A stretch of 64,000 nucleotides of DNA, taken from contig CANQFC010000001.1 of assembly GCA_947598155.1 (NCBI GenBank), positions 310,001-374,000 on the forward strand. Direction: 5' to 3'. Position numbers and translations under genes: made by a program. This stretch comes from an uncultured Clostridia bacterium (GTDB lineage Bacteria; Bacillota; Clostridia; Oscillospirales; Acutalibacteraceae). The notes under the pieces are model-generated. The model did not search any database. It was not told the DNA's origin and worked only from the letters and a program-made list of their open reading frames with translations. This document shows, piece by piece, positions 1 to 8,800 of this stretch; positions within the stretch are counted from its first letter, which is position 1; each line of letters begins with the position of its first letter.

Positions 1-372
1 ATACTTGATACGCCTAAGACTTTATCGTCTCAAAGAGAAATTCCCATATCTGATGCTTTAAAAAGAGTTATGCTCAAGGCGTATGCAAACAGCAATTCAG
101 GTTTTGTAATCTCAAAAAACAATAATTTTATTGGCACAAGAACCTTTGATTATCAGTACAGGAATATGTTAAAAGCGCACAATCTGCCTGTAATGAATTT
201 TCATATTTTGCGTCACACCTTTGCCACACGGTGTGCAGAATCGGGCATGGATGCCAAAACGCTGAGCCGTTTATTGGGTCATGCTTCCGCAAATATATCT
301 TTGAATGTATATGTGCATCCGTCCATAGATACTATGAAAAAACAGCTTGATTCACTGTACACTTCTGCTTAA
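1..372 (+). CDS. Tyrosine recombinase/phage-type integrase, C-terminal part (5' end outside window)
   Basis: Frame is open from base 1 (ILDTPKTLSSQREIPISDALKR...) into the listed ORF; HILRHTFATRCAESGMDAKTLSRLLGHAS...Y matches the HxLRHT...LGH...Y catalytic motifs. Confidence 0.9.
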   Translation: MLDTPKTLSSQREIPISDALKRVMLKAYANSNSGFVISKNNNFIGTRTFDYQYRNMLKAHNLPVMNFHILRHTFATRCAESGMDAKTLSRLLGHASANISLNVYVHPSIDTMKKQLDSLYTSA

Positions 373-564
373 AATGGTCAAAATTATGGTCCAAGGAACA
401 CAAAAGCCTATACACATAAATACGCCGACTGTCTTTTTAACAGAACTGTTAGTTCTACGAAAATAATATTTTTAGCAAAACTGTCTGTAATTATTCGCGT
501 AAAGATGTGAACGGTAATTTGCCGATTACATATAAAAACAAATTCAATGCAGAGGAGTAAAAAA

Positions 565-2262
565 ATGAAAATTAAAGAAACAAAGAGACGCCGATTTATC
601 AGTCGTGTTATCGCAATTGTAATGGCATTTTGTCTTATGTTCAGCGCAGTCATTACCGTAAATGCGGCGGAGGCTAACGAGCGTGTGCATGACGCAAAAA
701 GCGGCGTTGTTCAGATTCAGGTTTGGTTTTATGATGTAGAAGCCGCACATGAAGAGTTTGTGCACTCGGGAACAGGTTTCCTTATCAATGAAAATACGAT
801 TGTTACATGTCAGCATGTAGCTAACGGCTATTCAGATGAAGAGTATTTATACTGGACTCAGATGATAAATGAAGCTTTAGGCGGAAACCGCACTGTTGCT
901 GAGGTTAAAGATAAGTTAGAGTTGCGCGTAAGTGTTTACCGCGATGTTTATGTTAAAGCCACAGTTAAAAAGGCAAGTACCGAAATGGACTATGCAGTTC
1001 TGACCTTAAACGAGCCCATCAAAGACCGCGTTCCGTTAAAACTCCGCGACAGTTCAACACTCCGTCAGACAGAGGATGTTTTTGCATTAGGTTTTCCTGG
1101 AGAAATGGTAAATCTTGAGAACGCCAAGTATTACGATGTTTCATCTGTTGAAATCACCGGCGGCAAGGTAAATAGAATCGCCGATATGAGCTTTGATGTC
1201 AAAGACAGTTACGGGGAAATAACCGGCCGTTATAACAGTGTAAACTGTGTTGAACACGGCGCAATTATTTCAGGCGGCAATTCAGGCGGCCCGTTGGTTG
1301 ATGCTGACGGCAATGTTGTCGGTATTAATGCGGTGGGCAGCAACACGCGAAATATTGCAATCGCCAGTAAACAGCTTATTGATGTATTAGATGCGCTCGG
1401 AATCTCTTATACATCGGCAGATGCTCAACCGTCTGAATCACCTTCGGAAAATGTCAGCAGTGAAGCGCCGCAAGTGGATACAGGCAGACTGTCAGGATTG
1501 ATTACAGATGCAGAAGCTGTGAATGCTAATGATTACAGCGAAGAGTCATACAAAAATCTTAAAAATGCTATCACAGCGGCTAAATCTGCTTTAACCTCCG
1601 ACTCACAAAGCGAAATTGACAAAGCAGCATCAGAGCTTAAAAATGCAATTGACGCATTAGAAAATAATAAAGCAAAATCTCCTATGGGGAAATACGGTCT
1701 GATTATTGTAATTGCTCTGGTTGCAGTTGCAATTATAGCGGTGGTAATCGTTCTTGTTGTTCTCGGAAAGAAAAAGTCAAAGCCTCAGGCGGCGCAGGCA
1801 GTTCCTGCTTCTGCACCCGTGGTTCAAGCTCCCGCTTCGAAGCCTGTTGCTTCTGCAAAGCCCGCAGCGCCTGCATCTTCGGAAACTACGGTTCTTTCAC
1901 AGGGCTCAAGCGAGACAACCGTTCTTTCGCAGGGAGCAGGGGAAACTACTGTTCTTTCTCAGAATGTACATGGCGGTACTCTGGTGCGTTTAAGCAATAA
2001 TGAGCGTATTCCGATTTGCGCCGCTGAATTTACAGTGGGCAGAGAGCGCAGCAGTGTAGATTACTGCGTAGGCGGAAATACAAATATCAGCCGTGTTCAC
2101 GCAAGATTTGTTGTCCGTGACGGCGCTACATACATTGTAGACAACAAAGCGGCAAACGGCACCTTTGTAAACGGCGTAAAGGCACGCGCAGGACAGGAAA
2201 TTCAGCTTAAAAACGGTGACAAGATTGTTCTTGCCGACGAAAAGTTTGAATTTAATAAGTAA
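565..2262 (+). CDS. Membrane-anchored trypsin-like serine protease with cytoplasmic FHA domain
   Basis: ORF 547..2262; start at 565 preferred (GAGGAG SD upstream). Signal peptide, GTGFLINENTIVTCQHV and GNSGGPLVDADGNVVGINAVG protease motifs, FIVAR-like segment, one TM (YGLIIVIALVAVAIIAVVIVLVVLG), C-terminal FHA (FTVGRERSSVDYCV...ISRVHARF...NGTFVNG). Confidence 0.88.
   Translation: MKIKETKRRRFISRVIAIVMAFCLMFSAVITVNAAEANERVHDAKSGVVQIQVWFYDVEAAHEEFVHSGTGFLINENTIVTCQHVANGYSDEEYLYWTQMINEALGGNRTVAEVKDKLELRVSVYRDVYVKATVKKASTEMDYAVLTLNEPIKDRVPLKLRDSSTLRQTEDVFALGFPGEMVNLENAKYYDVSSVEITGGKVNRIADMSFDVKDSYGEITGRYNSVNCVEHGAIISGGNSGGPLVDADGNVVGINAVGSNTRNIAIASKQLIDVLDALGISYTSADAQPSESPSENVSSEAPQVDTGRLSGLITDAEAVNANDYSEESYKNLKNAITAAKSALTSDSQSEIDKAASELKNAIDALENNKAKSPMGKYGLIIVIALVAVAIIAVVIVLVVLGKKKSKPQAAQAVPASAPVVQAPASKPVASAKPAAPASSETTVLSQGSSETTVLSQGAGETTVLSQNVHGGTLVRLSNNERIPICAAEFTVGRERSSVDYCVGGNTNISRVHARFVVRDGATYIVDNKAANGTFVNGVKARAGQEIQLKNGDKIVLADEKFEFNK
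1882..1962 (+). repeat. Three tandem 10-aa repeats (ETTVLSQ-G/N) before the FHA domain
   Basis: Translation ETTVLSQGSS-ETTVLSQGAG-ETTVLSQN, 30-nt period starting at 1882, 1912, 1942. Confidence 0.95.
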
Positions 2263-2292
2263 TTCAAATAAAGGCATTGAATTTATTCATTC

Positions 2293-2327
2293 AGAGCAAG
2301 GGCGGCTGTTGCTGCCGCCTTTGTTCT
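2293..2327 (+). terminator. Intra-operon hairpin, possible weak/partial terminator
   Basis: AGAGCAAGGGCGGC-TGTT-GCTGCCGCCTTTGTTCT, followed by a T-rich stretch, between the FHA protein and the phosphatase. Confidence 0.5.
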
Positions 2328-2384
2328 GTTATTGATTTTTGTATTTAGTATATGGCACAAATATTTGTTTAGGGAGTTGCATTT

Positions 2385-3152
2385 ATGAATTTTCTCGTTT
2401 CGGCAAATACAGATATCGGTATTGTTAAAGACACCAATCAGGACGGCTTGTCCGTAAAGGTTATTAACACGTCTCAGGGTAAAATGATATTTGCAATTCT
2501 GTGTGACGGAATGGGTGGCCTTTCAAACGGCGAGGTTGCAAGCACCACAGTAATATCAGCATTTAATGAATGGGTTTTTAATGAGCTTCCCGTGCTGTGC
2601 AGTTCCTCCATTGAGGATTCGACAATAAGAACACAGTGGGAGAATATTGTGATAAAGCAAAATGAGATTATTAAAGCATACGGTGAAAGGCAGGGCATAC
2701 GGCTCGGCACCACTGTTGTTGCAATGTTGATTACCCAAAACAGATTTTACATTTTAAATATAGGCGATTCCCGTGCGTATGAAATTTTTGATACAATTCA
2801 TCAGCTGACAGAAGACCAGACATTTGTTGCCCGTGAAATACAGCTGGGCAGAATGACACCCGAAGAGGCTAAGACCGATTCCCGAAAAAACGTTCTTCTT
2901 CAATGCGTCGGCGCGTCGGAGGAGGTCTATCCGGATATGTTTTTCGGAGAAGTCAAAAAAGATGCAGTTTATATGCTGTGCTCAGACGGCTTTAGACATG
3001 AGATAACACCTGATGAAATATATGAGAAATTTAAACCGGGCGCTCTGACAGATACTGCTGTTATGGATAATAATACAAAACAGCTTATTGAGTTAAACAA
3101 ACAGCGCGCAGAACGGGATAATATCTCGGTTGTGCTTGTCAGAACATATTAA
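2385..3152 (+). CDS. PP2C-family (Stp/PrpC-like) Ser/Thr protein phosphatase
   Basis: DTNQDG, LCDGMGG, LNIGDSRAYE, CSDGF, RDNISVVLV motifs. Confidence 0.93.
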   Translation: MNFLVSANTDIGIVKDTNQDGLSVKVINTSQGKMIFAILCDGMGGLSNGEVASTTVISAFNEWVFNELPVLCSSSIEDSTIRTQWENIVIKQNEIIKAYGERQGIRLGTTVVAMLITQNRFYILNIGDSRAYEIFDTIHQLTEDQTFVAREIQLGRMTPEEAKTDSRKNVLLQCVGASEEVYPDMFFGEVKKDAVYMLCSDGFRHEITPDEIYEKFKPGALTDTAVMDNNTKQLIELNKQRAERDNISVVLVRTY

Positions 3153-3163
3153 GGGGTAAAGGT

Positions 3164-4873
3164 ATGTTAGAGGTAGGTTCACTTGTTGACGGAAAATATA
3201 AAATATTAAATAAAGTAGGACAGGGCGGAATGAGCGTTGTTTATCTCGCTATGAACGAAAGAGCGAATAAGCAATGGGCAGTTAAAGAGGTGCGCAAGGA
3301 CGGCACTTTGAATTTTGAGGCGGTAAAGCAGGGCCTTATCGCGGAGACAGACATTCTCAAAAAGCTTAAGCATCCGCATCTGCCGAGCATCGCAGATATT
3401 ATTGATACCGAAGATTCGTTCATTATCATAATGGACTATATTCAGGGCAATTCCCTTGATAAAGCAATTCGTGATTTCGGAGCACAGCCCGAAGAGGCGG
3501 TAATTGATTGGGCAAAACAGCTTTGCGATGTTCTCGGATATTTACACAGCCTTAATCCGCCGATTATTTACCGTGATATGAAACCGGCTAACGTAATGCT
3601 TCAGCCGAACACAAGCGATAAATATCCTTGGGGCGAAATATCGCTTATCGATTTCGGCACGGCAAGAGAGTATAAGAATTTTAAAGCCGAAGACACCAAA
3701 AACCTCGGCACACTTGATTATGCCGCTCCGGAGCAGTTCGGCGGCAACGGTCAGACAGACGCCAGAACCGATATTTTTGCTTTGGGCAAAACAATCTATC
3801 ATCTTGTTACGGGGCTTTCTCCGCGCAGTCCTCAAACCGAGTATGATATGCTGCCCATAAGGCAGTTAAATCCTCAGCTTTCAAGCGGTCTTGAAAAAAT
3901 TATTATTAAATGTACACAGCAAAACCGTAACGACCGTTATCAATCCTGTGCGGAACTTCTGTATGATTTGGATCATTACAGAGACCTTGAAGATGAGCAC
4001 ATAAAACAGCAAAAAAATAAAATAAAGCTGTTTGCCGCATCTGCAACACTCACGCTGATTTTTGCAATTGTTTCCGTTTTCGGTTTTTTCTCCGCCGAGG
4101 GGGCAAAAAAAGCAAATTACGAATATTTGCTGGCTAATGCCGACAGCGTAGAAAAATATTATGAAACCATTTTAACCGACCCTACGCGCACAGAGGCGTA
4201 TCTCGGTACAGACGATTTTGACGGCTTAATAGATTATTTGATAGCAGACGGCGAGCTGTCTGCGGAAGACAGCGCAGTTCTTGCTAAGCTGAAGGTGGGT
4301 ATTGAAAAGAGCGACAGTAAAGGTTATAACAGCACGGTTGACGTGCTCAATCAGTTAAAAAAGGATAATCCCGACGGCTTTGAGCAGGTTTGCTATGAAA
4401 TCGGCGAAACATATCTTTTCTACTACAATATAGGCGTGGCAAAGGATAAATATCAGACAGCAACCTCTTGGCTGAAGGACTCGGTTGAGAGTTATCCCGT
4501 GTCTAAAATTTACTGCGATATTTCCAACTGTCTGCAAAATGTATATAAGTATGCTAAGGCAAATCAAACCGCAAAGCTTTATGAAGAATATGGAAACCTT
4601 TGGAATGAGGTCGTTATTTTGCATGATGAGACTGTGGATTTGGAAGATGATCTTAAAATTCAGGTATGGAATGAAATTGTCAATATGGTAAATACCAACT
4701 GTAAAGAATTTTGCGAGGTTACAGCTCCTTCCGAGATTAACTCCATGATGAACAGAATACTATCCGAATCCTCAGGTGTTACCAATACTTTCCTTAAAGA
4801 AAATGTTACCAAATTACAGACGAATATTGAGACAACGCTGTCAAAAATCAGTACGGTTGAAAGCCAAAAATAA
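3164..4873 (+). CDS. Transmembrane Ser/Thr protein kinase (PknB-like kinase domain, one TM, extracytoplasmic helical/TPR-like C-terminus)
   Basis: VGQGGMSVVYLA glycine loop, AVKEV lysine, YRDMKPANVML catalytic loop, DFGTARE; TM KLFAASATLTLIFAIVSVFGFF. Confidence 0.93.
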   Translation: MLEVGSLVDGKYKILNKVGQGGMSVVYLAMNERANKQWAVKEVRKDGTLNFEAVKQGLIAETDILKKLKHPHLPSIADIIDTEDSFIIIMDYIQGNSLDKAIRDFGAQPEEAVIDWAKQLCDVLGYLHSLNPPIIYRDMKPANVMLQPNTSDKYPWGEISLIDFGTAREYKNFKAEDTKNLGTLDYAAPEQFGGNGQTDARTDIFALGKTIYHLVTGLSPRSPQTEYDMLPIRQLNPQLSSGLEKIIIKCTQQNRNDRYQSCAELLYDLDHYRDLEDEHIKQQKNKIKLFAASATLTLIFAIVSVFGFFSAEGAKKANYEYLLANADSVEKYYETILTDPTRTEAYLGTDDFDGLIDYLIADGELSAEDSAVLAKLKVGIEKSDSKGYNSTVDVLNQLKKDNPDGFEQVCYEIGETYLFYYNIGVAKDKYQTATSWLKDSVESYPVSKIYCDISNCLQNVYKYAKANQTAKLYEEYGNLWNEVVILHDETVDLEDDLKIQVWNEIVNMVNTNCKEFCEVTAPSEINSMMNRILSESSGVTNTFLKENVTKLQTNIETTLSKISTVESQK

Positions 4874-4887
4874 GGAGGGGACAAGAA

Positions 4888-5343
4888 ATGTCTTATGATA
4901 TGTATAGATATATTTTTATCGGCGGTCTTGCTCTTTCCGCAGTAATGTTGATTACAACTATTATACTGTTTTTCCTTTTAAATATAAAAGCGGCTGTCGG
5001 CGATATAACAGGCTCAAGTAAACGTAAAGAAATTGAAAATATTCGCAATAAGAATGTTTCGTCAAATCCCGACCAAAAGGCCGAAGGCAAGCTAAATAAA
5101 AAGAATAAAACGGTTTACGAAAATCAGGAAGAAGAGTTCGGCGAAACATCTAAAATCAGTCTTCAGGACCGTTATGACAACTTAGCATCCGAAACATCCC
5201 TATTGAACGAAGAAGAGGATGAAATAAATTATGAAGAAAAATCACAGCCGGTTTTGGAAAGCGATGATATGAAAAACAGTAATTCAAATTTTTATATTGA
5301 GACTGACATAACCTTCGTGCATTCAAATGAGGTTGTAAGATGA
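4888..5343 (+). CDS. Small single-TM protein with charged tail, function unknown
   Basis: ORF with N-terminal TM, start shortly after the kinase stop, SD GGAGGGG. Confidence 0.7.
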   Translation: MSYDMYRYIFIGGLALSAVMLITTIILFFLLNIKAAVGDITGSSKRKEIENIRNKNVSSNPDQKAEGKLNKKNKTVYENQEEEFGETSKISLQDRYDNLASETSLLNEEEDEINYEEKSQPVLESDDMKNSNSNFYIETDITFVHSNEVVR

Positions 5344-5816
5344 ATTTAATATCGCGTTATATACTTGGTTTAAGAGCTTCTGTAATATGCTCTGTGCTTT
5401 CATCATCAGCAGTTCTTATCAGCTTAGCAGGGGTTTATAGACCTAACAATTTTGCAGTTAAGATTTTGGCTCCTTTACTGTTTTGGGGCGGTCTGATAGC
5501 AGAGCAAATACTAATATGGAAATCTAATAAAAGCCGCAAAGTAATAGAAAGCAGTCAGAAAGGGCGGAAAATTCAAGGCCTGCCGGGCATTTTTTCATTC
5601 TTTAAAACAAAAGCCGGCTTTGCCGCAGATGTAATTTTCATTTTTTCGGCGCTGATATATCTTGTTTTGGCTGTTTGCAATACGGGAGTAAAATACGCGC
5701 AGTATATATTCATTTTTCTTACGGTTTTAACCTTCAGGCTGCACTGCATTCTGAATGGAAAAAACTTCAGATACAAAAATAATTTAGCGAAGAGAAAGGT
5801 GTTAAATGATGTTTAG
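5340..5816 (+). CDS. Small multi-pass membrane protein, function unknown
   Basis: Overlaps upstream stop (5340/5343) and downstream start (5806/5816); several hydrophobic segments. Confidence 0.7.
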   Translation: MNLISRYILGLRASVICSVLSSSAVLISLAGVYRPNNFAVKILAPLLFWGGLIAEQILIWKSNKSRKVIESSQKGRKIQGLPGIFSFFKTKAGFAADVIFIFSALIYLVLAVCNTGVKYAQYIFIFLTVLTFRLHCILNGKNFRYKNNLAKRKVLNDV

Positions 5817-8800
5817 AGATTTAAAGAAATCAACATCAAGAATAACGGCAGTTGTTTTGAGTGTAGTAATGCTTTTAACAGTGATACCGTTTGGTACGCT
5901 TATTAACGCTTTTGCTGTAACTGTGGACAGCTATACCGTTACTTTAACTGACGGCTCATCAGCTATTAATCTTGATGGGGTTGAGATTACCCTTACAAAT
6001 AAAGCTGATGCTTCGAAAAGTTCTGTACAAAACACTTCAAATGGTGTAGCAATCTTTGAAAACTTTGTAGAGGAGGAAGAAACATATACAGTTTCTGTTG
6101 CTGAAAAAACAGGCTATGAATCTGTAGCTGATTTTGAAATTACTCCTGCAAGCGGGGAAAACAACTATGATGTTACTTATGTGGCAATCCCCGAAATTGA
6201 ACTTCAGGGAACAGTTATTGATGAAAACGGCGCTCCTTACAAGGGCGCTACGGTCGAGGTAACTGGTTATATAACCGAAACGGCAGTAACCGGTGATGAT
6301 GGTAAATATAGTTTTACAGCTTATAAAGGAAAAGACTATACTGTTACAGCAACGGCTAAAGAAGAAAAATATGAAAAGGTTTCAACTGAGATTACTAATT
6401 TAAGTGAAACCCAGCCTGCAAGCGAACTAAAGTTTAAAGTAAAGGAATTTAATATTTCCACAGCTGCAACTGATTCTAACGGAACGATTTCAGAATCAGG
6501 TAATGTTAAGTATGGTGAAAGCAAGACAATTACCGCAACTGCAAATGATGGATATTGTATTGATAGCTTTAAGGTTGACGATGTTGAACAACCAAATGCA
6601 ACCTCTAAAAAAGAATTTACATACTCTTTTTCTAACATTACAGATTCACATTCTGTAAGCGTATCTTTCAAAGTACAAAAATATAAAATCTCCTTTACCG
6701 TTGATGAAAACGGTAAGGTTGAATATACCGAAGGCTCAAAGCGAGAGGAAGTAGGCGGCTCTGTTAAGATTGATAAAGAATTTAATGAATCGGAAGATCC
6801 TTTAAATCCTACAAAAGTAATTGTTGATGCTATTCCTAATGACACATATCGCGTTTCCAAAATCGTGGTTGACGGAGCAGAACAAACATTTACAGAGAAT
6901 GATAAAAAGGTCGAAGGAACAGAATTTATAATGACAAAAGATCACACTTTTGTTGTTGAGTTTAGTCGTAATCAATACTCTGTAAAAATCAATAATGGTA
7001 AAAATGGTACAGCGACAGTCGATAACGAAATTGTTGAATACAATGGCGCGGCTACTGTGACAATTATTCCTGATGATGGTTATGAAATTTCATCATTAAA
7101 ATTAAATGGAGTTGAAGTTGATCCGGAAGGTGAAGATTTTGCTCAAAGCTATACTTTATATGTAGACAATATAACAGCAAATCAAACTATTGATATAGAA
7201 TATGCGCTTATTCAATCTTCAACAGTATTTGATAAAATTGATAATGATTATTATACCATTACTTTTAACAAGGACGGAGATACTTTTAATCCGGTTATTA
7301 TTGGTAATAAGTATATAGTTCCTGACGGCACTATTATTCAAGTACATCCAAAAGCCCCTTATGTTCGTACATCAATTAACTATAATGTAAAATATACTGC
7401 TTCGGTATCAACTATTAAACAACCCATAACAATTGATGAAATAGATGTTGATAAAGATAATAAGATTGGTGGATGGAATCGAATCAAAAATATAAATATC
7501 GAAATAATTTTTGATACAAAATCTCCATCAATTCCTAAAATAACTAAAGAACCTGACAAAGATTTTAATAATTATGAGTACACTATTTCTGCTGCTGTAA
7601 CAGATGACATTGCAGGTGTAGATAAGGTATATTATTCTGCAACCAATGATTTTTCAACAGCTGCAGAGGCAGAGTTCAATTCGGAAACCAATACAGCGCA
7701 ATTCAAAACAGATAGTGCAGAAAATAATTACGAATATTTTATTTGGGCAGTAGATAAAGTAGGAAATTTAACAGCAGGAGATGATGTGAAATCAATTCCT
7801 GTTGCAATTGATAAGTCAGAACCGACAATTGATAAATTCGATTTTTCAAGTAGCTCTCTTAATGTTTGTGAATTTGGCACTTTTAGTAACGAGAATATAA
7901 AGGTTCTTATCACCGCAAGCGATACAAAGAGTGAAACTACAAATTCAGGAATTGCAAGCATTACCTTTAACGGTCAAACTGTTGAGGCTAAGGATTTTAA
8001 AGACGGTAAGGCTGAATTTACTTTAAATGCAAATGATTTTTCTGCGACTAAAGAAGTAAGTGCAACAGCCACAGATAATGCAGGAAATGTAAGCCAAACT
8101 ACAATTCCTACAAGCGAAAACTCAAATATTAAAAGTAATAAAATTACGATTTCTAATGTTAAGGCCACTATTGTATCCGAAAGAAAATACGATGCGAAAT
8201 ATATCAACGGCGAAGAATACTGGTATGATGGCGACACTGATTTCACAGTAAAAGTAACAGATGAATTCGGAATCCAATCAGTTGTCATAAAAATGAACGG
8301 CGTTGAAGTATTAAATAAGAATTATAATAACAGTGCAAATGCCGTTAAGGAAAAAGAATATACTGTTAATACTTCTGAAAACCCGAATGATGGTAAGAAT
8401 GAAATAAGTGTAGAGGTAGTAAATGTAAATAACAATTCGTCAAGCGATAACAAATCGTTATACATTGATACCACAGCGCCCGATGTAGTTGCCTTTAATA
8501 TAACAAAAGTCGGCGAAACACCGCTTGATAAGGTGCTTAATATCTTAACCTTCGGTATTTTCTTTAACGAAAAGGTTGAAATTACAGTAACGGCTAATGA
8601 CAAAAATGCAACCTCAGGTATAGATTCAATTACACTTTACGCAGGCGAAGAATCCCTTGGCACAGAGAATGTCAATAAAGATAATAAGGCAACATTCACC
8701 GTACCCACAGAAGATATTACCGATGAAGCAAAATATTTTGACAAAGTTCTTTCAGCCGTTGCCACGGATAATGTAGGCAACATAACCGAAAATAGGGTAG

